Assembly: GCA_003118195.1 (NCBI GenBank)
Contig: BEXV01000196.1
Span: 81,111-145,110, forward strand
Direction: 5' to 3'
Source of the DNA: Hemicentrotus pulcherrimus
Taxonomy: Eukaryota > Echinodermata > Echinoidea > Camarodonta > Strongylocentrotidae
DNA: 64,000 nucleotides
The position numbers and the translations under genes were made by a program. Below are positions 1-11,300 of the stretch, one piece after another (within the stretch, counting starts at the first letter, position 1; each line of letters begins with the position of its first letter). The notes under the pieces are model-generated. The model saw nothing but the letters and a program-made list of their open reading frames with translations, ran no database searches and had not been told where the DNA came from.

Positions 1-1190
1 GGGGGGGGGGGACAACTGCCCCCTACATCAGTACGCCAGTATTCAAGGGCTTATAATCTCTACCCTATAATTTTAAAAAAGAGCACGCTTTCCCACCCTC
101 TCACAATATTTCCACAATATGCGCGTAATAAAGGAGAAATTTAATTTAATTCCTGTTTACTCTCCTTTTCTTTGAATGGAATATAATTTGTATGGATTCA
201 ATTCAGGTTTTATTATTATTATTTTTTAAACTTTTAGTTATCAAATACAAACCGTTTTTACTCCTGATTTATTTTTTTGTGGGGAGGGGCGTTTTTTTGT
301 GTGTGGGGGGTGGGGGAGTAAAATGCGTTTTGCTCCCCCACCCCCACTTTTTCCGGCGCCTATGTTTCACAGACTCTCCCTGCTCCCCTCATAACCCATC
401 AACTTAGTAAGACTAGTATCACCACACCCTTTTCATGTTGCCACTCTCATTATTGTGGCGGCCTTTCGCGAACACGTGACGGGAAATCTCCATCCATGAT
501 GTGCCAATAGACAATAAGGGTGAAAAGAGAATGACAAGACGTCTCTCGGTACCTTACATTTCATTTACCTAAGGAAGTGAAACATGCAAAACTTCATACT
601 TTCTGAATAAAGATTGTAATAGCTATACTTGACTTGATGTAATTAATCACAACGTTGAATAATTGTACATGCAGTGTGCTCTCAGTACTAAAGTCTATCA
701 TGTATTTTGAAATCTGAACAAGCTAATGTAAACAAGAGAAGAAAATTGGAAGGTGATGAAATAATGAAAATTTTACTGTCGGGAGGGGGATAGGCAGCAT
801 GGCCCGGCCATCAATCGAATTGCACGGATAAAGGAAAAATTGGGGAGAGACCGGGGGGGGGGGCGGTTAATGAATGCCAAGTCGATCCCATACGCAACAT
901 GATATTTCATTAAATTCCTATGTAGGAAGATCAGTGTCCCTTCCTCCCCCTCCCCATCTAAAAGGGACAGGAAAGGCTACGCCATTGTCTGTTCCGAAAG
1001 TAATGTTCCTACAATGAAAGTACTCATGAATGTTACTCATGAAGTTCAAAGGTTACCTGGAATTCCCCATGCGCGTGCGAAGTAGACTGCCATTTTAGCT
1101 GCAGCCCGCTAAAACATTTACAAGTATATTCCGCTAAGCACTATATTAAGGTCTACGTAGATAAGGCGGTTAGATAAAAAAATATAGTCT
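1..1190. other. Intergenic, no gene seen
   Basis: The window opens with an 11-base G run. Beyond that there is AT-rich non-coding sequence with G-rich patches (about 782-870) and one strong foldback at 306-345. I see no supported exon or RNA gene. Confidence 0.6.
306..345. repeat. G/C-rich hairpin (foldback)
   Basis: A G-rich arm of about 18 bases (GGGGGTGGGGGAGTAAAA) is followed after a 4-base loop by its near-perfect complement (TTTTGCTCCCCCACCCCC), with one G-T wobble. It could be the end of a foldback transposon or a replication-generated inverted repeat. No function is implied. Confidence 0.6.
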
Positions 1191-1226
1191 CCACAATTTT
1201 CTGCTTAGAACCAAATTTACAGGAAA

Positions 1227-1451
1227 ATGGCAGGAATTTGTAATCCTCAAGAAACTCGAGTCGCGGAATTGCAAGCAATTTTGAAAAAATACAGCCCTGG
1301 GCAGACCATTCGATCAAAGGAAAAACGACCCAAGAAGCCTCCGATAAAGACGAGGATTGGGATTTTTGGGGCACCTGGTGTAGGAAAGTCGGCCTTCATC
1401 AATTCTCTTCTATATGTTACCGGGGAAATTGAGAAAAATGATAGACATTGA
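1227..1451 (+). pseudogene. P-loop GTPase N-terminal fragment
   Basis: An open frame of 74 residues begins with a Met codon soon after a possible 3' splice site (TTTACAG just upstream). It has a basic, Lys/Pro-rich stretch (RSKEKRPKKPP) and then a clear Walker A/G1 box, GIFGAPGVGKSAFINSLL. The hydrophobic strand, GxPGVGKS and the following helix with FIN resemble GTPases of the IFI44, GIMAP or IRG kind; the exact family cannot be told from this piece. The frame stops shortly after the G1 box, no convincing 5' splice site follows, and non-LTR retrotransposon remains begin right downstream. It is therefore either a first exon whose remainder is lost or far away, or a dead copy. G2-G5 motifs are not visible nearby. 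Confidence 0.45.
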
Positions 1452-2616
1452 TTTGATCGTAGACTAAAAAAGATATGTCATTTTAATAATAAAAATTACT
1501 TTCTCATAAATATTTATACAACCCGCCACCATATAAAGAGAATATTTATGAAATTGTCAAAACTGAATCTTATAGTGACAAAGAGAAAACGTAGTTACTT
1601 CTTTAAAAGATTTAATGATGTAAAAAGAGATTTTTAATAGACCTGAAAAGTTATAAATGAATTGCTCAAAAGAGCACGGGGTAAAGGGGATTACGAACTC
1701 ACTGATCGTGGTAAAAACGGTGTTCTCATGATGGTAATTTTTTCTAAAGCTTTTGTTAAAATTGATGTAACCTTTATATAAAAAAATGTCTGGGTAAATT
1801 TAACTTTGGGTCTGTTTTCCAGGAGCGGGGGACAATTTTATACACAAATATTCCAAGTTCTAAAATTGTAAATGGCTGGATATCTTAAACTGTTATTGTT
1901 CTGAGAGGAATACGCCAAGGGTGTCTCTCTCTGCCTTATTGTTTGTACTGGCCGCATAACTTATGGCAAATAAAGTGAGAGAAAATAGTGAAATTAAAGG
2001 TCTGGATATTTGTATATTGATAACGGTATTGATCTGAAACTGCTGAAATATTGAGATGACACTTTATTTCATGCTTCTGATATCAACTCTATTGACAATA
2101 TTTTAAACGAATTAGAGTTTTTTTGGGAAGTTGCAGAACCGAAGTTAAATAGAGAAAAGTGGAAAATCCTGTCAACGATATCATGGTCGATTTCTAATTT
2201 CGGCTTCATTTACACTGGTCAGATGAGCCAGTAAATACTTAGGACATCATATCGCATCTGATTTGCAGTGTGCTTTAAAGATGAATTGACAATATAAATT
2301 AGAGAAAAGACAAAAACTGCTGGATAACTGGAAAAAAAGAAACCCGACTTTGTTTGGGAGATTGAATATTATTGAATCATTTGCAATAAGTCAAGTTATA
2401 CATTTAATGAGTGTTCATACAATACTGTCTACTGTTTTTTAAAAAAAAACCTAAATAGCTTGATATTTAAAATTATTTGGAAAGGCAAAATTGAAAAGGT
2501 AAAACGATGTATTGTTAAATACTCAGGATTATTGAGAAAGAGGAATAAGAATGATCGATGTAAAAATGCAAATGTTCAGTTTAAAGCTGAAGTGGCTTGA
2601 AAATTGGAATTATTTT

Positions 2617-2700
2617 AGACAACAGCACCACAGCGCCTAGAAGCAATGGATTAGGCGCATTATAAATGTGATCTATTATTATTATTATTATTATTATCAT
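2617..2700 (+). repeat. Short retroposon tail ending in (ATT)n
   Basis: A block with GCGCCTAG...TTAGGCGCATTATAAATGTGAT runs into an (ATT)n tract. This 'GCGC...TATAAAT...(ATT)n' form is the usual 3' end of L2/CR1-type LINEs and their SINEs. Related tails occur at 12290-12515 and 48763-48857. It interrupts the older RT relic, so it inserted later. Confidence 0.55.
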
Positions 2701-2816
2701 CATTATTAATACAAAAAGGAATTTAGAAAGATATAAGTCAACAGTGGTTTGACTGTTTGGGAGGAATGCATCTACTGCTGAATTGCAATTTTACTGATGA
2801 CGATTTATTTATTTGA

Positions 2817-2871
2817 TTTGTTTAAAACTTAACATAGTGTTATACCACTGATATGTTAAGTTTTAAACAAA
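2817..2871. repeat. Perfect 20-bp inverted repeat
   Basis: The left arm TTTGTTTAAAACTTAACATA (2817-2836) and its exact reverse complement (2852-2871) flank a 15-base spacer. It lies inside the RT relic. It is either a remnant of a small foldback insertion or a palindrome produced by replication error. Confidence 0.75.
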
Positions 2872-3829
2872 TTAAAATAAATAAATTGTTTGTATTGAGA
2901 AAATGTCCTGCAGAAAGGCGCTAAGTGGTCCTCTGTTTTTAACAGAAATTCGATTGGGATTAAAGAATTTCGTCTACGTGAATTTAATTTCAAGCTTTTA
3001 TATAATATGCTACCAGCTCGGAAAAATCTGTTCAACTGCATCGGATCTTCTAAACAATGACCTTTGTTTAAAGTGCAAAGAAACTGAAGATGTTGTCCAT
3101 GCTCTTATGTCGTGTAAGGCAAAGGAAACCCTCTTTAAGTATTTCAAAGACTTAGTTTTACATGCTTTTAATCTTAAAATAGAGATAGATATTATTTCCT
3201 TACTCAAAATAAATTCGCAAACCAAAATCCATTTGATTATGACGATTGCTTTTGGTCTATTTATAAAATGATCATTAATTGTAAAAAGTATGGGTATGAT
3301 AGTAGAGATTTGAAATTGATTTATATATTTATATTAGAGAGAAACGACTCACAGACTAAAAACAAATGAACATTTGGAAGTACAAAATATTAAATTTCCT
3401 GCAAATTTGCTGGGTATTTTTGGTGTTCCATTGTTTTGCTAAATTGTTTGTGAAATTATGTTAATGTTTGAATATTGAATAAACATTTCATTAGAGGCAA
3501 AGAAAAAGAAAGCTCACTGATCATGATGGTCTAGTGATTTTTGAAAAACAGAATATTGATTAGTAATATCTAAATAACTTCTTTAGCTCAAATGCCTCTA
3601 ATATTATCAATGAGTGAGCAAATACAGCAACTCATTCTATTAAATGTTTACCTAAAGATAATAATTATTTAAACTCATTTTTTGTTTAAACTGTACAATT
3701 TCATGAAATTCGTAAAATTATGTTTAAATTTGATGAAAATGAAAATGTTAGATATTATAATATATAGTATTAATCTTTAAACAAACTGTATATGTCTTTT
3801 ATTGTTGTTTATTTAATCTATCGTTCAAT

Positions 3830-4510
3830 AACGGAATTTTGTCTAGTACCCTTAACATTTCAAAGGTTTTCCCTATTTACAAAAAAGGAGACAAGCAGTT
3901 AGTTTTAAATTACAGACCAGTATCAATTTGTATTTCCAAGATACTTAAAAAGTTATTTAGTTAGTAACAATAGTATTCTATATTTTAGACAGTTTGGGTT
4001 TAAACAGGGCCACTCCTTTTAAATGGCATGACTTGAATTTACTAATACAATTGCAAAAGCCTTTTAGAACAAACATCTAACAACTGGTCTATTCTAAGAT
4101 TTATCAAAGGCTTTGGATTGTATAAGCCATTATATTTTAGTTCAACAAATTACAATAGTACGGTGTAAGAGGGATAGCCCTGGAATGGTCTAAAAGATAT
4201 ATTTTTTATGACAGAGTGCAATATGTTTCCGTTGAAAATATTTCTTCACAAATGGACATTTTAGATACTGAAGGCCCGCAAGGTTCCGATTTCGGACCAT
4301 TGCTTTTTAATATCTATTTTAATGATCTTCAGCACGAAAGTAATACATTACATCGAATAATTTTTTTTAAATGCCACAATAATTTACACAATTTATATGA
4401 ACGGTTTCGTACCAATAAATTGAAAAAGAATATTTATAAGATATGTTGTATGATTTTCCAACCCCTTCCAAAAAAATGTCCAGATGATATTGATTTACAT
4501 ATTTAAAATA
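3830..4510 (+). mobile_element. Second decayed non-LTR retrotransposon (CR1/jockey-like RT relic)
   Basis: Separate from the upstream relic, the plus strand encodes broken RT blocks in order: KVFPIYKKGDKQ (near 3865-3900), NYRPVSICISKILKKLF (near 3908-3960), QFGFKQGHS (near 3988), a decayed DLSKALDCI block (near 4097) and GPQGSDFGPLLFNIYFNDL (near 4273-4335). These match the order found in jockey/CR1/RTE-type polymerases (P..KKGD, NYRP.S, GF..., D..KAFD, G.PQGS.LGPLLF...INDL). Stops and indels throughout show that it is dead. Confidence 0.75.
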
Positions 4511-4627
4511 TAAAAATTCCAATCATTCATTCAACCCGATTCTTTGGTGTTTTACAATTGATGATTACTTCACTGGGAAAGAGTGTAGGCCTACTAATGA
4601 TATAACGTGTAAAGTAATATTATTGGT

Positions 4628-5240
4628 GCAAAAGGGCATACAAAGGAAAAGAGGCACTTGTCAAAATATAAGGGCTACCTCTCAGATTTGAAAAGAGGCA
4701 ATTATATAAGAAGTGAAGGGGCACTTATCAGAAATGGTAAGGGGCACTTCTTGTACCTGAAAAGTGGCATTTACCTGATATGAATAGGGGCACTTGTGAG
4801 AATTGAAAGGGGCACTTATTACAAAGGAAAATAAGCACTTGTCAAAGGAATCAGGGACACCTATGAAATTTTAAAATTTATGAGAAAGGCAAGTGGCTCT
4901 CATTAACAAAAGAAAAGGGGCAGTTATCAGGTGGAAAAAGGGCACTTATGCGGAAAAAGAAAAAGGGGGCACGTATCAAAATAAAAAAGGGCAGTTGTCT
5001 AAAGGGGAAGGGGCACTTATTACAAAAGAAAAGGACACTTGTTAAAGTAAAATGAGCACCTGGTAGATTTGAATAGGAGCAATTAAAGCCAATTATCATA
5101 GGTGAAGGGGGCACTTATCAGAAGTGGTAAGAGGCACTTATAGGAAAATAGAACAGACACTTAATTATCTGAAGTAAAAAGGGGGCACTTTTCCAATGTA
5201 AAAAGGGGCACTTTAAAAACTTAGAAGGGGGAGGGACACT
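4628..5240. repeat. Degenerate minisatellite (GGGGCACTT-rich)
   Basis: About 20 imperfect units, roughly 25-40 bases each, share a core like AAAGGGGCACTTATCA followed by an A/G-rich spacer. Unit length varies and the units are diverged, so this is an old tandem array. Apparent open frames across it are by-products of the repeat. Confidence 0.8.
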
Positions 5241-5880
5241 GTATCCCCTGCCCCCGGCCCCGTCGCCTCTGGATGTAAGATCTTATTCTCATACATCAAA
5301 TACAATTGGAATCTGTCATGTGGTTTTATATGGGTCAACAATTATGCACACACAGCAGACCAGGGAAAATGCAATAATGTACAATTAATGACCAATATTT
5401 CCTCAATACTATAATATTGGGTCATAAAAACGATGAGAATGTTTAAAAGAGAGAGACAGAGAGAGATGGAGGAGTAGGGGGTGAGGTGGGGATAGAGAGA
5501 GAGTGAGTGTGTGAAAATTGAAAGGGGATAAAAGAGACAAAAAAAAGGGGGAAATTAAACTGGATAAAGGGGCCAAGCGAGAAAATAGAATGAGAGCATG
5601 AGAGAAAGAAAATTAGACAAAGGGAGGCAGTAAGAGATACAATGGCATACTTATCGTAAATTCCTTTTCAAATAGTTGACTTTTCCTGTCTTCTTTTCCC
5701 AAGATCCTTGGATCCCCCTCCCTTTTTCTCCCTCTCAGTTCACCGTGGCAACCCATTTATGTGTATTAAATTGTGAAGTGCAAAACACCCTTTAAAATGG
5801 GAGCATTGATCGATACATAGGGTAGGGATGGGATGGAGTGCAAATGAAATGATAGTTTACTACATAATATAATGACAAAC
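5241..5880. other. Non-coding, purine-rich low complexity
   Basis: After the minisatellite comes a C-rich patch (5240-5275), then a GA-rich microsatellite-like stretch (about 5448-5640). No exon is seen. Confidence 0.55.
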
Positions 5881-6690
5881 ATTCCAAAATCAGTCAATCA
5901 GTCAAACTCAAAACAAACAATCAATCAATCAACTAACCAGTCATCTAAGTGATTGATTATCCATCACTTAATCAATTTGTCCACAGTATTAATCAATACA
6001 TCAATCAATCAATCACTATAAAAGCAGTCAAGAATCAACCAGTCATCTATAAAGTGCTAGGTCATTCATTCACTAAATCAAATCATCTATATCACTATCA
6101 GTCCCCATGTTTCAAAAGTATTCATTCGACCAAGTATCAAATAAAACAATCAATCAAACTAACCAGCCTGTCAAAAAATGTTAAAGGTAAAGACCAGTTT
6201 TGGAAATGACCCCTCTCAAAAAATGAAAGGGAAGCTCTCATTTCCAATCATGTGAAAGTATATGTTTGACTAATACATGAATAAAATTTTGCCGGGAAAC
6301 CACCTACTAATTTGATATATTTGGTAAATTAGATTATCTATTGGGATGTGATAGATAAAACGCACATGTCGCGCACGAGTGTGTAGTCCCATATAGATCT
6401 TCTGTGTACAGTGCTTGTAACTTTACGAAGACTGGGCCCAATTTTTTTATCATTTTGATGATTCCAGAACCTTGCAGTACACACCAATACTTATATGCTA
6501 GATGATTAACCTTTTCAGATCGATTCCACAACATTTCTTTCACAATGCAATCGCATGACCATAACTGGTCTTTAATCATCCATATTACTCAGAATATTAA
6601 TCACTTAATAATAAATTTGTCCACAGTAACAATGAATGAATGAATAAGTCAATCAAAAAACCAATACATTAATCAATAAATTAATCAATA
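5881..6690. repeat. Degenerate (AATC)n simple repeat split by a MITE
   Basis: Imperfect CAATCAAT-type tetranucleotide repeats occupy 5881-6170 and resume at 6590-6690. The phrase AATTTGTCCACAGTA occurs in both parts (near 5973 and 6616), so the two parts are themselves related. A TTAA-flanked foldback element (6181-6575) sits between them. Confidence 0.65.
6181..6575. mobile_element. TTAA-flanked MITE, copy 1
   Basis: The left end reads TTAA + AGGTAAAGACCAGTTTTGG and the right end ACTGGTCT + TTAA, i.e. a terminal inverted repeat, here shortened on the right. The interior (accession of the block 'GTAGTCCCATATA', 'TGTACAGTGCTTGTAACTTTAC', and a shared terminal-proximal block) is shared with copies at 8860-9233 and 24039-24446. 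No transposase is encoded, so this is a non-autonomous DNA element. Confidence 0.75.
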
Positions 6691-8344
6691 AATGGTTCTT
6701 AAATGTCACTTTTTATTTACACATACATGTCGCTACATATATTATTATAAAATTCTGTCACTTATTACATTCCTTCCTATTATAGATGTTTACCAGACTT
6801 GGCAAAAATCAAAATTTATTCAGTATTCAAACAGATCAAAATATGCATTACAATTAACAGCTAGAACAGCATCCTGAATTCAACTTCAATTGGTAAAAAG
6901 TGATCACAACTATTTTCCAAAAATCAACTTGAAGTCAAGGGCAACTTCAATAACCTTTTGTATATCCCATAGAAATCTCGTTTGGATTAGGTTATACGTA
7001 TTCTCACGTTTGCACATTTTAGCAAGTGACGCACAAGACAAGGCTATAGAAATTGCCTTTGGCTAATTTTTTCGAATGTAGTTGTGATTGTGTTGTAAGT
7101 GAATGAATCACTGACTACAAGTGTTTCATTTGATTCAACATCTGAATACTACATGCTAATGAGGAGGTACCCAAATACTCAATAAGCCTGTGATGATTGC
7201 CTTGATTTAAAGTCAGAAGTTTAACGCTTACATCAACACTCTGCATTTAGTATGAATAGGTAAATGGATACAAATATTTTTGTTGATGTAGATAGCCTGA
7301 AAGAAACATGAATTATTTTACACCACAGCTATCTTTTTGTATTCAGTTTGAGTCGTCAGTACTCTTGGCAATGGACTAAAGTGAATACATTGAACTAAAT
7401 GTTTTGGTAGTAACACCATGTCTCTGTGATAAACACAATTTTAGAAACTGAAAAACACCAATATTTGTGATGGTGGGCTAAAGTTACTATCACTGTTTGA
7501 ACACAACACCGCAGCTCATTGCTAAGCTTGGATTAGAAGAATACAAAGAGTACCAATGATGTATTTTTGGTGTGAAGACCAGACTTAACACCATACTGGA
7601 TTGATCTATAGATATAAATATACATCTATTTACAGAAACATAGTTACATCTCTTTTAAAGTGTTAACTTCTGATTACAGAGGTGGGTTACTTATCATGCA
7701 GATGTATATATTCTTCAATTGTAAGTTTTTCTATAGAACTAGGGTGCAAAATACCCCCCCCTCCCTCCCTGGAAAGAATCTAGCTTGAAAATGAAATCCA
7801 TATTTGTTTTTTTTTTCCCCCTTCATCTTTTTAACTATATTGATGATAATCTCTATACATAGTTCCTTTCTAACATCTTTTAAAGACCAACTTTTTTGAT
7901 TTACCAGGCACATCTAATATATTTCCCTTCTTCTTCTTCTTATTATCATAATTATTAGTTCATACTAATAATATTTCTGGGCCTATTACACAAGTAGAAT
8001 AAACCATGGCCCATACGCATCTAAACAAGCTTCAAGAATGCAATCCACGTCTATAACACCACCGTCCATTACTTAAGGAATGTCCATGATGAATATTCAT
8101 TACATCCTGCATGTTTTTCAATGAAATAATTGGGAGAAACACAGCAATGTTACATCAATAAATGACTGCGCACAACCAGGTTCAAAGTTGTGTTTCAAGA
8201 TTTGATTTCTCTTCATGTATTAACCCATAGTCAACTTACATGTCTAACCATGTCTTAAAGATGGTAAAGATCTTAATTCATCATTAGCTATCATTTTACA
8301 TTACTATTTCCACTGTGCTTTGAATGTCATGACAGCGCATCTTT
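6691..8344. other. Intergenic, downstream of CCDC65
   Basis: AT-rich sequence with short pyrimidine runs (near 7750-7825 and 7925-7945). The part next to 8345 is expected to hold the CCDC65 3' untranslated region. No other gene is supported. Confidence 0.5.
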
Positions 8345-11300
8345 CTAGATTGCGTACTGCTTGACAATGTGTGCGGCCTCCACTACTGTCTGTGTAGGCC
8401 GTTGCACTCTTGGGTCCATGATAGGTACAGCCATTCTGTGGAGAGAAGAGAGAGAGAGAGAAGAGATAAGCATAAATATCATTTTGCAAAACATACTTGA
8501 ATTTTATTCTCACACCTGCTGCAATGGAAGGGCTAGCTGTAATGTATTAACATATTGCATATAAGTACTACATGTATTTTCTGAGTAATCCTGAGCCCTG
8601 AGAGACAAAATGGGCCAACAACAAAAATTCCAATATCAAGAAAAACACATAAGTTTGTCATGGTGGAAGAGCCAAAAACAAATAAGAGTTTCTGGAAGCA
8701 CCATGTAGGGAGTCTTTACACGGTGCTGCCGTAAACCTTTATATGATTTAGGCAAAACATATTTAAACTTAAAAAATAAAGAAATATCCACACTTTCTAG
8801 AAGGAAACTGTCATTGTATTGTATTGCATTAGAGTATATTGCTGGCAATGTAAATGGTATTAAAGGTAAAGACCAGTATTGGAAACGCCCCAATTTCAAA
8901 AAATGAAATGGAAGCTCTAATTACCAATCATGTGAAAGAATTTGTTTTGCTAATACATGATGATAACAAATTTGCCGGGAAACAGCCTACTAATTCATAT
9001 ATTTGGTAAATTTGTTTCTCTCATGGTCGTGTGAGAGATACAGGGTAGTCCCATATACATCTTTCTGTGTATAGTGCTTGTAACTTTACAAAGAATGGGC
9101 CAAATTTCTTATCATTTTGATGATTCCAGATCTTTGCAAATGCTAAATGCTAGATGATCAACCTTTTCTGATCGATGCCACAACGTTTCTTTCACAATGC
9201 AATCGCATGACCATAACTGGTCTTTACCTTTAAAAGATGTACGGAGTACGGACCCAATAGCCTGTTCAGATTTGAAGTCTTCTATACAAATTCCTTTGAC
9301 AAATCTGATTTAAATCATTATGTTTTCTAATAATTAAAAGATAAAACCAAAAATCAAGAAGTGGTACATTAGCGACAAGATGAAACGATACAAAGGGTAG
9401 AGATAGGGTACTTACGGAGCATTGGTCTTCTGGTTGACGACAAAGAGTGGGTTGACTTGGCTGAGGATCTCATCGTTGACTGAGATACCGTCAAGGTACT
9501 GCTTGAGGACAGTCCTGAGGCGCTGGTTCTCCATCATCAGGGTGGAGCGCTCCTTGTCCAGGGCCACCTTGTCCAAGAGGGACTTGTTGTAGCGCTTCCA
9601 GAAGTTCTCCAGGGATTGGTATTCATGCATGATCTGATAATGAAGACAATGATTATAATGATGATAACAACAACAATAATAACAACAAAAAGTAGAATAA
9701 AAGTAATCATGATCCAAAACCTGGTGACGTATCCACTAGAAAACAAGGCCTCTTAACATGATGAGGGAAATGGTTATATACTCCCTGATTCATGTCAATG
9801 TTATTGTCTTTATGTGTAATATTATGTATATATTCATGCGGTGTTGTAGATTTGTACATGTTACATGTATACAAGGCTCACTGATCTAACAATTGAGGAG
9901 GCAACCCTAATAAAAAAAGATATGATGTAAAAAGAAATGATTTCATATGTTAATAAATGAATATGTATGATGCTGAAATAAATTCGAAACCAACATGCAA
10001 CAATATATGTCATCAGCTCTACGGATAATGCAAGTAATAACATTATCGGGCTCTACATTTGCAAGATAAAAAATATATTGCCTTTCACAGTATCTCCCTA
10101 TTGCCTTGTCAAACTAATTAAAGAAATATGATTCTATGACAGGCAGCATATTCTGACAATGCCCTCAAGGCCAGTCAATATGAAACAATAACCACATTAA
10201 AATATTTACAAACAATATAAAGGATAGTGTACCTCTGCCAGTTGATCTGATGGTGGTTCTGCTACTGCTGCTGCTACATCCTCCTGTTCCTCTGCTGTTA
10301 AACTGGATGCATAGAAGGGTAGAACCTTCTCCTCTTCTGTTTCCAGTTTACGACTCATCTCAGCCAGTTTCAATATCCTCTCACCCTATGGTCGTAACCA
10401 GAAAGAGATTGAAAATTTGTGGAGATGAATAATTATATGTTAGAAAACAATGTTATTGATAATATCATTGCTTGTTATTACTGCAGCTTTCAATTTTTGC
10501 AAAAAAAAAAACATGTACTTTCGAACTTCTATGTAGGGTATGTTAAAGGGGGAAATCATGCTATTTATGCATTCATGCAATATGCAATCAGCTGCACATG
10601 CATTTTGGCATAAACAGTAAATAGGCTAAATACTTGAGAGGGAAGATTTTTATTCATACATTACTTGTTAACTTTGACTAAGATAAATGAAGCATGACCA
10701 AATATAAAGTATGCAAGTTTTTATCTCTGTTTTGCAGTATTCATATTTTCTCTGTTACTGGATATTTAGTTTAAAGCTTCCCAAACTAACAAGACTAAAA
10801 TGTCGGTGCATTATGAGAAACGAATGTACATGTATATAATATAAAAATAAACATAAATGTGTGTGTCGTAGAAATAAGTAATGAAAAAAAATGAAATGAA
10901 TGCTTACCATGTCCAGTTTCCTTTTAACTTCTTTGATGGATGCATTGCTTTCTAGTGTTAGCTTGGTCAGCCGCGATCTTTCATTTTCCCGAAAGTTATT
11001 CATCTGACTTTTGAGTTCATGGAAGTGCTGGGCAATGACCTCCCTCTGCTCCCTCAGGTCTCGATTCCTCTCCTCACTTTCACTTGAGTTCTGAGACATC
11101 TTGGCTTTGAGGGACGCAATGTTGTCCTGAAAACAACAGTTGAATATTCTTTAAAACATCTGTATTTTTTATTCTTACTTTTGGCACCCCAGTCTATTAT
11201 CTAAATAGAGGTGGCTTGCTCACACCATCAAATGATGGGACTTACAATGATCCTAAATTACAAGATTTGATGAGAGCCCTATACCAAGATTCAATTTTAT

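Larger units (their letters stand above)
1455..3500 (+). mobile_element. Decayed non-LTR retrotransposon (Tx1/L1-like RT relic)
   Basis: Read across frames and stops, the plus strand shows a reverse transcriptase in the right order: a 'FSKAF.KID' block near 1740, VLRGIRQGC followed by SLP near 1899-1940 (RT block with RGxxQGxxLSP), and a catalytic Y-A-D-D box near 2047-2064 in which the Ala codon is now a stop (Y*DDTLF). Near 3064-3118 there is a C-terminal zinc-knuckle-like CLKCKETEDVVHALMSC, as in the C-terminal region of L1/Tx1-type elements. Many stops and frameshifts mean it is inactive. Nested inside are an (ATT)n-tailed short repeat (2617-2700) and a hairpin (2817-2871). The 3' end, with an AATAAA-like site, is near 3480. 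Confidence 0.75.

Noticed and set aside
2903..3271. 122-residue frame as a separate gene
   Set aside because: It is the C-terminal, zinc-knuckle part of the decayed retrotransposon polymerase.
4628..5240. Regular repeats resembling a CRISPR array
   Set aside because: Units are diverged, spacing is irregular, there are no unique equal-length spacers, and the DNA is clearly animal.
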